A DNA stretch of 64,000 nt from Chrysaora quinquecirrha. Its lineage: Eukaryota; Cnidaria; Scyphozoa; Semaeostomeae; Pelagiidae. The notes under the pieces are model-generated. The model saw nothing but the letters and a program-made list of their open reading frames with translations, was not told where the DNA came from and searched no databases. Positions 36,641-47,604 of the stretch are shown in pieces (the stretch's first letter is position 1; the number at the start of each line of letters is the position of its first letter). The position numbers and the translations under genes were made by a program. The stretch is from assembly GCA_014526335.1 (NCBI GenBank), contig JACTAT010000012.1:1397318-1461317 (forward strand). The letters are read 5' to 3'.

Positions 36641-36882
36641 TTAATTCATCTTCATACTCTTACGTCCCTCCGTTTATTAATTTTGAGTTTTTCCCCCACC
36701 CCCAGACCTTGTTAGGACCCCCCATTTATTAAATTTTCGAAACATTTCTCACCCCGCCCCCGTTTATTTGGACCCCCATTTATTTCGCACCTAAGAGTAT
36801 TAGCCTTAATGTTAATATTAGTAGAAGTGAAATTAATCTTTAATTTAAAATATATTTTAATATTATTCTTAATCTTCAGCTG
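36641..36882. other. spacer with cccccattta blocks
   Basis: Several ccccatttatt-type blocks (36660-36790) look like decayed transposon ends. No gene seen. Confidence 0.35.
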
Positions 36883-37508
36883 TTTGGGCGGATCCAGACT
36901 AACGCTATTACCGCTTGAGCGGTAGTCAGACTATTTTCCAGAAAAAAATACAAAATATATATTTTTTCCATAAATGGCTGAAGTTGGAAAATAGTAGCAA
37001 AATTCATTATCGATTGATTCATTCCTCCCACCTTTATTGATATTTCTGCTTCGTGAGTTTGAATCGCCCGCTTCATTGCATTCAACCACAAAGACACCAC
37101 CTTTGACCCAGGTTCATTTATCTGTCCATTATCGATGTTTCTCATGACAACGAAGCTTTTAGGATGGGGGATGAGTAGGTGAGCGGCAGCGAGCGGTAGT
37201 AAACTGGTCAGGACCAATGAAATGCTCGCAAACTGCCAGTTCAACATGGGGGGATGCATACTGTAGTGGATGAAAACCAATCAGCAGTCGAGTTGACTAC
37301 CGCTCGATTGTAATCAAAAACAAAGTTAACAACCAATGGCAAGTGAGAATGACAGAACTAACATGGGGGGATGCATAGTTTTTACAGCTCACTACCGCTC
37401 GATTTCAGCTCAAACATGGGGGGATGACTCTATTGCTGAGAAATGGAGAAGCGTCGTCATCTGAGAGACCGTGTCACGTGCTTAACTTAGGCCTTGCAGT
37501 GCGACAAG

Positions 37509-39115
37509 ATGAAGCCTCCTTGGCCCCTGCAAGAACTAAGTGAAGTTATTGATATTCCTGATCATATAGAAAAGGAGAAGCTCAATACTTTGAAAAATTC
37601 ATGTGAGCAACATTTAAAAGCCAAACTACACGGCGAGGATAGGCAGAAACGATCTAAAATCTTGGTTGAGTGTGATGCTGCATTGCTCCAGTTTCCTGGT
37701 AGCCAAAATGTCAGAGCAAGCGGAAAGCGCCCTGTTCGGTAGATTATTAATTTTTATTTTTAAATAACCTTAAAAATAGAAAATACATGTCCCATTTGAG
37801 CTTCTCCTCCTCCTAAGATGTTTTATCTTTTCAAGCCCATGACATGTATGTTTTTGTGGTTGAGCAGAATTTGATGCCTAGGCCCGTGTAGTTTGGCGTT
37901 ATCCCCTTTCTTGACCTTTGCCCATAGAACTCTGGAATTGCTTTCTTCTTTTACTCTTGCTATACCATGCTGCTGTTAGTTAGGTACTATAAATTCTTTC
38001 AGAATGGAAAAACAAAATGGCTGAATCAAACTTTTGAAAGTCAACTGAGTACCTTTTCCTCTTTTTGCATTTTAAGGGAGCTATGTGCTCTAACTACCTG
38101 TCTACCCGATGCACCCAAGCACAGGGAATGACAATAATGATCACATCAACAGAAATCTTGATAATGATTACATTGTTCTTTTTTGCTTGCTACTACTTTT
38201 CATTTTGTCTTTGAATTTGAAGCATTTGTGATTTTGCAAAGGAAATTTCATTCTCTAATTTGGCCATTCTAGAACAACTGGAAATGGGAACTGCTTATTT
38301 AATGCTTGTTCTATTGGATTAATTGGAGATGAATCTTTGTCAGATTATCTTAGATGTCTTACCAGCATCGAACTTTTGCTGTTTCCTAAGTTTTATTGTT
38401 CGCATGCATTGATTGGAGTTCTTTGCAAGAAAGGAAACTTTGAAAATGAAAATAATGCCTTTGTGACCATTCTGTCATATGATGCTGCTGATAGTTATAT
38501 TATGGGTGATCGGCTTCCTTCCATCCATGCTGAGGCTGTACATATTGCTCAAAATTTTCAATTTGCATCCCTTTTGTGCATATTTGCTTTGTCAAGTGCA
38601 ATTCAAACACCAATTGAACCCTTTTACCGATCAAAGATGACTCCAAAACTGATTGCTATGAAGCCCTCTTTAATTGCTCAATCCTACCAAGGTTGCAGGA
38701 ATGTGTATCGTTTGAGAAAGTTTATATATTTCGTTGTTCTTCTTTACCAATTACATTCCTTATGTCTGGTTAATTTCTGGATAAGAAGAATCATTATGTT
38801 CCTTTGATGGATATTGAAGCTGCTAACAAGTTGTCTTCTGTTGTAAATAAAGCAAACACAGAACAGGTTAAATGCAAAACAAAACAAGCTGCTGCAGAAT
38901 CTTCCTCTTTCTCTCAAATTTCAGCATCCAAAAAGAGGCAAAGCACTCTGGATAATCTTATTGTAAAAAGGCCAAATGTGGCAAGTAAGAATAAAGTATG
39001 CTCTGCCTCTGATGCAGATCCCTTACTTTTAAGCATTGCAACTGTGAAAATGAAGCATGTTCATCCAGACAAGATCATGACTTACCAAACAAAATGGAAG
39101 CAAACCAACCACTGA
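37509..39115 (+). pseudogene. OTU/vertnin-like cysteine protease homologue carried by the hAT element
   Basis: Exon 1 (37509-37738) starts at an ATG followed by KPPWPLQEL. A GTAGAT donor joins a CTAG acceptor at 38272, with matching phase. Exon 2 opens with TTGNGNCLFNACS, the Cys box of OTU-fold proteases, followed by GDESLSDYLRCLTSIEL, which resembles vertnin-like proteins. One frame change at about 38700-38790 leads to KNHYVPL (about 38789), the usual His box, then a Ser/Lys-rich tail. Damage is light. A role in deubiquitination is only possible by analogy. The gene precedes and slightly overlaps the transposase reading region. Confidence 0.6.
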
Positions 39116-41412
39116 ATATTCAATCAGTAGAAACAAATCTACCAGTACACAATGATAACAATTATCTTGGCTTATTCTATGACACAGTTGGCAAGTTTTC
39201 TGATGCCAGAAAGTATGATATTCTTTGCAATGTTTGGAAGCCAGATCCAATCCATGCTTTCCCACAAAATAAGGATGGTCGAAGGTTGCAGCACTCTTGG
39301 TGGAAAATCTTTCTATGGCTTGTCTATTCTTAGGCTGTTAATGGTGCTTTTTGTTTACACTGTGTCTTTTTTGGAGGAGAAAGCACACACAATGCTTCCA
39401 AATTGAATTACCTGTTTAAGGCTCCTTTCAATGACTGGAAAACTGCCTTAAAGTGTTTTAGAAGTCACTTGTCAAAATCTCGCATTCACTCAACTGCAGC
39501 ACTTAAAGCTATGGAATTCCGCTTACGAATGGCGAATAAGGTCCACAGTATCGACGTTCAGATGCATAGTTCAGTTGCAAGGCAAATTGAAGAGAATAGG
39601 CAAAAGCTTATTCCAATTGTTGAGATTGTAATGCTCTGTGGGCGTCAGAATGTTTCTTTGCGAGGTCATAGGGATGACTCTCATCACTTGGATGAAAGTA
39701 AGAACAATCCTGGTAATGTCCGTGCCATTTTGAGTTGTTTTTATAGATGTGGTAATAATAGGGCCTTTTCTGACCACTATAAGAATGCTGCAAAATCTGC
39801 CACATACATGTCCAAAACAACGCAAAATGAGATAGTGAATATATGTGGGTCTGTGATCACTGAATAGATCGTCTCTGAAATCAAAGAGGCCAGATTCTTC
39901 TCCATTCTTGCTGATGAAGCCACTGACATCAGCAACAAAGAGCAAATGGCAATAGTAATTCGGTATGTTAGTAAGAAACTTCTTTTAAAAGAAGCATTTC
40001 TTGGATTTATTCATTGTAATGAGGGTCTCTCAGGCATTCAGATCTCCACGAAGATTCTTCAAGCAATATCCGACTTTGGTCTGGATCCAACCTTCCTTCT
40101 TGGATAGGGATATGATGGAGCCGGTAATATGGCTGGCAAATGTAGTGGAGCTGCAATGAGGATACAAAGGCACTATCCCAAAGCTATCTACGTTCATTGT
40201 AGATCCCATGTTTTGAATTTAGCTGTTGCTTCAGCAAGCCAGATTACTGTTGTGAGAAACATGATGGGCCAAGTTAAATCCGTCAGTGATTTTTTCAATG
40301 TACACCCAAAACGCTTTAGTCTTCTGGAATCAAAAATTTAAGAGCTACTTCCTGATGCCCGTCACTCCCATTTAATTGACGTTTGTCGTACTCGTTGGAT
40401 AGCACGAATCGACAGACTTGATGTATTTGTTGAAGTTTATGAGGCTATTGTGTCAGTGCTAGGTATAGTTTTGTTGAACGAGGAAAGATCATGGAACACT
40501 GAATCAGTGAAAGATGCTTCTTGTTTTCTCCACTTTATCGCCTCGTTTGAATTCATAATTTGTCTTTTAACCGTCTCCCGATTACTAGAGGTAACTCGAC
40601 CTCTTACAAAGCAGCTACAACTCATAGAAATGGACGTTGTTGCATGCATGCAGAAGGTTACGCTTTTATACGCCATGCTTAGCAGGTTTAGGTTGGAGAT
40701 CGATGATCTTCACGATCAGTTCTACAGGGAAGCTGTCAAAATGGCCGAGAAAGTTGCCACTGTTCCCGCAAAGCCAAGAACAGCTAGATTTCAACAGAAC
40801 AAAGATAACACTCCGTCTGATACACAATGTCAATACTATTTGCATGTTATCTCTATACCATTGCTTGATCATGTCACCACGAAAATTCAGCTTCGATTCT
40901 CCGATATCAACACGAAAAGTCTTAATATTTATTTTGGGTTTCCCAGTAGTGTCATTTTTAATAATGAATGGGTTGAGAAGTTCTCCGTGTTTTTGTCAGC
41001 CTACGAGGACAATCTCCCAGAGCCTCCCTACTTGCCAGTTGAGCTGAAAACTTGGCAAAGGTATTGGGAGATGTTCAATGGCAGTTTGCCTTCTTTGTTG
41101 TCTTCTCGTTTGCCTTATGTTGACAAGCTTTCGTTTCCGAATTTGTTTGTAGCGTTTTCGATCGCAGCTACGGTCCCAGTGACATCATGCTCATGCAAAA
41201 GATCAATATCTGAGCTGCGCCGATTGAAAACGTATCTGAGGAGCACGATGAGCCAACAGAGACTTAATGGTTTAGCCCTCTTAAATGTTCACCATGAAGT
41301 CGATCTCTCTGCATCTGATGTTATTGACAGAGTTGCTTTCGTGCGCCCTCGGAGAATGAGACTAATTGACATTTTGAACGAGCCACTGGATGGAGAGGAA
41401 GAAGATGAGTGA
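39094..41412 (+). pseudogene. hAT transposase (TTF zinc finger, DUF4371, dimerisation domain) with four stops
   Basis: One frame runs 2.3 kb without an indel. A TTF-type zinc finger (KPDPIHAFPQ, WLVYS, GAFCLHC) is followed by the core: ILADEATDIS with the first Asp, GYDGAGNMAG with the second, HCRSHVLNLA and CRTRWIARID. The C-terminal dimerisation region has LRRLKTYLRSTMSQQRLNGL. Stops are TAG at 39331, 39865 and 40105 and TAA at 40339; the first three sit where relatives usually have Gln. TSCSCKRSIS replaces the usual TSCxCERS. The family is that of ZMYM/ZNF862-like domesticated genes. Not functional unless the stops are recoded. Confidence 0.85.
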
Positions 41413-41970
41413 TTTGTTTCTATGGATTTCGATTTGTGTCGCAGAAACTGAATTTCATGTTTTAAACTTGTAATGGAAATTTGGCTGTGTAGGCTACATC
41501 ACAGGCACGTAGTTCTATTATTCCGTTTGCATATAAGGTAGTTTTAGTGTTCAAATTCGAATACTCGACTAGTTTAAGATGTGTAGATAGTTCACGTATG
41601 CAGAATAAGGTTGTATACAGGGTTTACAAAAATTTGGATTCTTTAAGATGTTGGATGTCAGAACTGTGTGAATTATAAGAGTAAGTATGAAGTTCTACGT
41701 TTGAAATTTTCATAATATATTTTTCAAGCAGAACCTTCGAAACTTGAGTCTGATGCTCTTGTCTAATTGAAAAAATGAATCCACCTTTAGCTATTTCTCG
41801 CAGGGTCTTGGAGTTAAAAAGGGCGTTTCTCATGATAAAAAAGGGTGTTTCCCATGATAAAAAGGGCGTTTCCCATGATAAAAAAGGGCGTGGTCCAGAA
41901 AATTTTTCTGCGAGCCTCGCCCCCACACCCCTGTCAGCGGTAGTCAGATTTATGGCTAGATCCGCCCCTG

Positions 41971-42650
41971 AGTAGTGCTAAACTTGTTACTAATGGTTCT
42001 ACCAATATTACAGAAAAATGTGTTAAGTGAATTAGCGATATCTGAATTTGATGTAAAAGTGCCTTTCAACTTATTATCGACTATTTTTGCATTGTTATTA
42101 GATGTTTTCGTCTTTTTGGATTGAGTAATGGTCCAAGAAAAGCCCACATTTGAAAAATAGCATTAGTTTTATCTTATAAGACATTGTTAAAGTAATTGGT
42201 CTCTGCCCGTCTCAAGCAATTTACCAGAACATTTTTGTACTTCTTTTATTTTTCAATTGTTTTTTATCTTTACCAGAAAGAGAGAGCTTATCTGGTTAAT
42301 TTGTCTTACAGATGCAGTTCTGAGTCCTTTAAACACCCACGGCTTATCCTTAATTCATTATTTAGGAAGCAGTTTTAGCGGAAAACAATTGTTGCAGGGC
42401 TCAGCTATCTTTTTGCTGAATATTTCAGTACAAGAGTTTGCATCTCTACTTTCATACAAATCACTCCAATCAGCATTTTGGAGGGCTTTTTTAAATTCGC
42501 AGCGATTTCTCTTACTATAAAAGCATACCTTTGGCAGGGTTTTGTTGGCTTTAGTGCCTTTCCTTAGCATCAGAATGGAAGTAAAATGGTCACAATGTGT
42601 AAACACGATGCAATTCAAGGCGGTTGACTGAATTTTCCTGTAAATGTCGA
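41971..42650 (-). pseudogene. LINE fragment between endonuclease and RT
   Basis: Minus-strand text KKALQNADWSDLYESRD (about 42500), then LLRRAETNYF-like and LKGTFTSNSDIANSLNTFFC (about 42060) matches the linker between endonuclease and RT in CR1/L2-type LINEs. Several stops and frame changes. It is cut at the hAT terminus (41970), and the remaining RT is not found beyond the hAT element. Confidence 0.6.
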
Positions 42651-43034
42651 GGTTAAAACCTTTTTATATCTAGAAAAGTTGTTATTTCCCTGTAAATAAT
42701 CCAGGTATACATGAAATTTAATAGATGTATTCAGTCAGCTTCGTTACTTGTACTCATTATTATGAAGTAAGATGAATTTGAAATACAGTAAGCAATTAAT
42801 CTACGTCTGGAGTGTAGCAAAAAGATTCTAATAGGGCAAGACAATGTCATGTGACAAAGGAGGAGGCTTTTCCCCCATTTACCTCAGAAACGGTAGCAGT
42901 TAGGAAAGACAAGCGATGGCTCAACTTCAGAATAGGTTGTAGAGAAGGGTGCAGGTCTGAGAAGCGTAAAATAAACAGTCACAAAGGAGGTGCTGTGTCA
43001 AAACTGTTGCCTTGACTACTACAAAATTACTATA
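42651..43034. other. spacer, nothing recognised
   Basis: No gene or repeat recognised. Confidence 0.45.
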
Positions 43035-43690
43035 TAGGACTAGCCCTTGCCCGTCTAAGACCATCACCTTGTAAAAACTCCGCCTCAAGAACCTCTGCCT
43101 CAAGGACATCCGCCACAATGACATGCCTCTCCACTTAGCTCCTAGTTTCTAATCTTCAGTATTTGTCTTTTTTCTAATGGCAATCCTGGTTCTGTTCCTC
43201 TGTTTTAGTGCAAGGTCCTTAGTCAACAATGATGTTCTTAAGTTTCAAATAAGTCAGTGTACAGCAGTTGTCTTTCTCTATAGTCTGGTCCTTAGTTCTG
43301 ACATAATCAATCTTCTTCAGCTTCATTGCTTTGTCCTGTTCCTCAGTCTTGTTATTGTTCAGATCTTCAATCCTGTTCCTTGGTCCTGTTCCGTTATATT
43401 GTTATTGTTCAGGTATTTTAGTCCCAAAATTACTCATGCATCCTGTTCCTTAGTCCTTAAATGGTCTTCAGTTCCATTTTTTGGTCTTGTTCCTCAGTCT
43501 TTTTATTGTTCATGCCCCGTAGTCCTGAAATTATTCATGGTCTTCAATCCGTTTCTTGGTCCTGTTCCCCGATCATGTTATTATTCATCTGCCTTAGTCC
43601 AGAAATTATTTGTGGCCTTCAGTCCCGTACTATGGTCCTGTTCCTTAGCCAAGTTCATTAGTCGAGTTTTTATGTTGAAATGATGTCCTT
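43035..43690 (+). repeat. family C repeat with (GTCCTGTTCCTTA)n-like tail, copy 2
   Basis: Head ggactagcccttgcccgtct at 43038 matches copies at 36104 and 44458. The tail is a degenerate array of gtcctgttccttagtcctg and related words up to about 43680. The open frame across the tail (hydrophobic, Phe/Leu/Ser-rich) is a by-product of the repeat. Confidence 0.7.
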
Positions 43691-44449
43691 TCTAGATGTC
43701 CTTGGCTTGCTTCCTTCCCGTTGAATGGATCCCCCAAAGATCACGATAGAAAGCATAGCAAGTCAATAGATTGGAAGCAGTCTCCGTCTGATCATAGAGA
43801 ACTCGGGTTTAATGCAGGATACTGCTTCTTGGTCTTGTGGTAGTTTATCTTGCTCACTCCTGTTATAGCGAGATACTTCTATCAAGGCAGCTTAAACTTC
43901 ATGATGGCATTTGGAAAGGGTTTCATTGGCTTTTACATTTACTCTTCAAAAATCCCTTTTTAGTTGCTTGAAATGGAATGAACTTCTGAATAAGCTTTTG
44001 AAATCTGGTAATGGCATTTTGTTTCCATTGAAAGGGTTAAAACCATTTCAACAACACAATGCAAACTGGTTGACTGAATATTCATGCAAACATGGATTTT
44101 TTCGATGAACTTTGACTGAATATTAATACCAAGCGAATTTTAAAATAATTCCGCAGCAAGTTTTAGTGATCGAGACGTCCCCATACAGAGCTATTTTCAC
44201 GGTTTTCAGATTTCGATAATCCCTTTAGGCAAACAATTGGGCCATTGTCCATACAGGCACCAATGACGCACATCAAAAAAGGGCTAGCTCCAATGACCCA
44301 AGAAGGAAGAGAAGTTTGCCCAAAACAAATAGGTGGAGACACGCCTACCCCACAGCCAACTGGGCGGCAAAAAAGTGAGAAAATCACACAACTTTTACTC
44401 CAGCAGAGCGACTCTTACAAAACCAGTTTCCATGAAAATTACAATTTTA
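43691..44449. other. spacer, nothing firm
   Basis: No conserved gene seen. Non-coding text around 44160-44440 looks transposon-like, but no termini were found. Confidence 0.4.
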
Positions 44450-44756
44450 GTATAGTAGACTAGTTCTTCCCTGTCTAAGACCAGCCCCTTGTGAGGACCA
44501 CGCCTCTGATTAACTTCGTCTTAACAACTTCCAACTCAAAAGGATTGTGCACTGAAGTGGCATTAATTGTTATTAAACTGGATTAAAATCATAATCCGAA
44601 TTTTCATCTTAAACGTTGATCTTAATCTTTATCTTAATCTAAGCCTTAGTCTTAATCTTAGTCTTCATCTTAAATTAAATCTTAATCTTAACTTCTACCT
44701 GAATTTGAATCTTAATTTTAGTCTTAACCTTAAGCTTAATCTTAAAGTTAGAAATT
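44450..44756 (+). repeat. family C repeat with (CTTAAT)n-like tail, copy 3
   Basis: Head gactagttcttccctgtcta, then aaggattgtgcactgaagtgg, as in copy 1. A cttaatct hexamer tail runs to about 44756, where the Penelope 3' fragment interrupts it; cttaaagttattctt text resumes at about 44916. Confidence 0.7.
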
Positions 44757-44915
44757 TAACAGCAAAACAACAACTTTTAACTTGCAAAACATGTTTCGGG
44801 CATGCACTGTCCATCATCAGTTGATAAATTCAAATTTCTACAACGGTTAATTTTATTAAGAAAAATAACTTACGTAATATATGTTTACAACAATAGATGA
44901 GAGGAAAAAAAGTTG
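44757..44915 (-). mobile_element. Penelope 3'-region fragment with hammerhead-like motif
   Basis: About 160 bases matching 29965-30120 of the larger Penelope element, starting at agaaatttaac and ending after acaatagatgagag. It sits inside the cttaa repeat tail of family C copy 3. It carries no coding sequence, only the structured 3' region. Confidence 0.75.
44770..44840 (-). ncRNA. hammerhead-ribozyme-like motif, copy 2
   Basis: CUGAUGA at 44820-44814 and GAAAC at 44797-44793 on the minus strand, with the same 7-nt loop as copy 1. Stem II has one A-C mismatch here (GGAC/GCCC). Helix I keeps its pairing despite a change, with AAUUU/AAGUU using a U-G wobble. ACAUGU is conserved. Confidence 0.5.
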
Positions 44916-44989
44916 TCTTAAAGTTATTCTTAAAGTTATTCTTAACCCTTTACGACTTTGAGTCTCAGTAGAGGTCCCAGCCACAAAAT

Positions 44990-45475
44990 TGAACCGAAAA
45001 TTAAAAAATTTGTGGATTTTCATAAAAATTGGTGAAGAGTGCAATTTCAGTGCCTTGATCTCAAAAATTAACCCCATTTTCAAAAATTTTACAGTTAAGG
45101 TGGTCACAATCGGGGCCAAAGTGTCCCTTATTGGGGGGAGTTTGAGGAAAATTCAAAAATTTTTTATTTCCATAAAAATTGGTGGAATGTACAATTTCAG
45201 TGCGCTGATTTCGAAAATCAACCTCATTTTCAAAAATATCACAGTTAAGGTGGTCAAAATTGGCGCAAAGTGTCCCTTATTAGGGGGAGTTTGAGAAAGA
45301 TTCAAAATTTTCTGATTTTCAAAAAAATTGGTGAAAAGTACAATTTTAGTGCGCTGATTTCGAAAATAAACCCTGTTTTCAAAAATAAACCCTGTTTTCA
45401 AAAATTGGTCAAAATTGGGGGAAAAGTGTCCCTCATTTGGGGGAGTTTGAGAAAAATTCAAAATTTTTGATCTCC
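44990..45475 (+). repeat. tandem repeat, about 150-bp unit, three to four copies
   Basis: Units contain ataaaaattggtgaa, gtacaatttcagtgcgctga, ttttcaaaaa, ttaaggtggtcaaaattggg and gtgtcccttattgggggag. A partial fourth unit ends the array. Repeating peptides seen in open frames here come from the repeat. Confidence 0.8.
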
Positions 45476-45851
45476 ATAAAAACTTGTGGAATGTACAGTT
45501 ACCGATTCTGGTATTGTGAAAATTGCATGAAATAAACTTGACAACAGCTTTCTGTTCAGCTATCTCTACAACTCAAACCTCTACAAAGGAGGTAAGAGTC
45601 TTCAAATCAACGAAAGAAAGCTTGCCAAGCTCACTGATTAAAGACATGCTAAAATTACTGTATGCAGTCTAATGTATGCATTTAATGTTGCATTGTGCTT
45701 TCGATAAAATGGCTGCCAGACTTGATAGTTGTTGTTTCTTGTGCTGGAAAGAAATTACCATACCGACTGATTGTAGCCCTATTCGTGGTTAATCAAAAGC
45801 AGTTGATGATATAAAAAAAATTGCCTTTTGAAGTTGTTTTAACATCAAACT
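45476..45851. other. spacer, nothing recognised
   Basis: No gene or repeat recognised. Confidence 0.45.
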
Positions 45852-46075
45852 ACAATGGCTGCCGAAAGTGTTGGAACGCCTGTGCTAAAATTATCTTTCA
45901 CTGCCTACTATTGCTTCACCCTCCCCCTCCTCCCCCTTAAACAATGTTGTTTAACACTACAATTTCCAGCTAATTTTGGCCTCCCTTAAGCTTGTGAATA
46001 CGCTAGATTTACCGAAAATGTCAATGATTCACCAGAAAAATCTTGGGCATTCCAACTACATTTGGCAGCCATTGT
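45852..46075. mobile_element. MITE family D, copy 1 (deleted)
   Basis: Ends ACAATGGCTGCCGAAAGTGT and the reverse complement of acaatggctgccaaatgtag form terminal inverted repeats. It matches copy 2 (50092-50372) but lacks about 56 internal bases. A TA on each side could be the target duplication. Confidence 0.75.
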
Positions 46076-47095
46076 AAAAAATTTTTCTTCAAAAAAGGCT
46101 GATTAAAATGCTGGATAGTGATTGTTTAAGGGGGTTTTCGGGGCGCTGAATTCAATGGTGATAGTTAAAATTATGAAATTTGCCCATTTGACGTCGTTAT
46201 TGGCAATTTTGTTAACTTTTGCCCCAATTTTACGGTTCCTCCACAAAGAATGGCAAATAAACGCATCATATGTAACTTTCTATTGATCTGAGTTTTTGTT
46301 TAGGTAACATACATCGTGAAAATAGTATGTGTCTTACAAGCCCAACATCTTTTGAAGTTATGCAAAGAAACACAGAACAGTATCGATATTTCGAGGAAGA
46401 TGTGACGTCATAAGTCAGTTTTAGCAATGTCCAAATTTCTTTAGCAGTAGAGCAATTCATTACGTCATCTTCAAACTGTAAAGTTTTTCCGTAGTTCCCA
46501 CAGTTTACGGTTTTCCTACCTCTGAATAACTCTGCATTTTTAATAAAAACAGTTGCAATTTCATATCTAACAACTGTACATGTATCAGTTACACTTACTG
46601 AACAATGAAACCGGTGCTTTATTGCCGCGAAATTTGCCTAACTTGCCAATGTTTGTCACAAACAGCACCAAGGCATTAAAATAACATGACTGTCATGTTC
46701 ATATTTAAAAAGAGACTGATGCAGCTTTCGCCAATTATTTCTACATCTTGTTCTGAATTGATTTCTCAACGATTTCAATGATGCTATGTAGTACCCTCCA
46801 CTACACCTATTAGAATAACTTTTCAAAAAATGTGTGCAAGTTTTATATCTTTTCTCGGAGCAACTGCAGAATACAGGGCCAGCCTATGTTAGCCTTTTAC
46901 CTCAAATGCAAGAAGGCCAATAGCCGACTTTTCTTAGAGTGCTGTTACGACACAAGCTGCAAAGCCTCAAGCCTACAAACGCGAAGCGCCAAGTTAGCGA
47001 TGAACAGTACTGACTGGCGACATGTTATAACCAAGTGCGTTACCGCGCGGCGCGTCACCAGCACTCAAGCTTTTTCGGATGGACTCCTTGTGAAT
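46076..47095. other. spacer, possible Copia relic
   Basis: Contains the possible gag remnant at 46266-46460; otherwise nothing recognised. Confidence 0.4.
46266..46460 (-). pseudogene. possible Copia gag (UBN2-like) remnant
   Basis: The minus strand reads MNCSTAKEIWTLLKLTYD, like the CxTAKEIWxxLxxxYE block of Copia gag proteins. The rest of the frame has no support, so the call rests on one short block. Confidence 0.3.
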
Positions 47096-47097
47096 AA

Positions 47098-47272
47098 CCT
47101 TGCTAACATGTTGCAAGTATATATTTTGGTCAGCCTACAGCCTACAGCCAACGACTCAAAGCGCATGCAGGGAAAAAAAGAAGCGCAACGTCATAGCCTT
47201 GCTAACATGTTGCAAGTATATATTTTGGCCAGCCTACAGCCTACAGCCAACGACTCAAAGCGCATGCACGGA
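47098..47272 (+). repeat. 99-bp tandem duplication
   Basis: The segment from ccttgctaacatgttgcaag to aagcgcatgca occurs twice, 99 bases apart, almost identical. Confidence 0.9.
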
Positions 47273-47599
47273 AACTATGGCAATGACTGATGAGAGCTGG
47301 CTGGCCTCGGCATTTCGCAGAAGATCGAGATAGACGTTGTTTGCAGGTCCTTGTTTGCAGGTCCATTGCAGGTCCTAACGATACAAGGTTTTGAATTTTA
47401 AGCACACAGGATGCAAGAACAACACTGGAAGTCATGTATCACGATTCCATTGTCACTGCATCAATAATCAAATGTAACATTAACGTCTGTGACTGTAAGC
47501 ACCGTTATCACTTGGTTATTTTACAGTACTATCTACGACTAGGCCCTGTCACGTGTCTGCGTTCTTGCTAAGACTGTAAGATGAACAGCGGATGAAACC
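47273..47599. other. spacer, nothing recognised
   Basis: No gene or repeat recognised. Confidence 0.45.
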
Positions 47600-47604
47600 A
47601 TTTT

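Larger units (their letters stand above)
36883..41970 (+). mobile_element. hAT element carrying OTU-like and transposase genes
   Basis: The right end, read inward, is CAGGGGCGGATCTAGCCA, a typical hAT terminus; the left end is TTTGGGCGGATCCAG, related but damaged. Both ends continue with ctgac/accgct blocks. The left subterminal region has gagcggtagt motifs and three copies of aacatggggggatg (about 37243, 37357, 37413). Two plus-strand genes lie inside. The right end abuts a minus-strand LINE fragment. An 8-bp target duplication could not be confirmed. Confidence 0.65.

Noticed and set aside
39094..41412. TAG and TAA read as Gln (ciliate-like code)
   Set aside because: MPHOSPH10 ends properly at a TAG and uses CAA and CAG for Gln, as does the hAT frame itself (for example RQIEENRQK), so the stops are mutations.
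43177..43683. 168-residue hydrophobic membrane-like protein
   Set aside because: The frame follows a degenerate gtcctgttcctta array; repeating Leu, Phe, Val and Ser come from the DNA repeat.
44989..45470. repeat proteins with FSALISKIN motifs
   Set aside because: The peptides repeat with the 150-bp tandem DNA unit and appear on both strands; there is no start or splice context.
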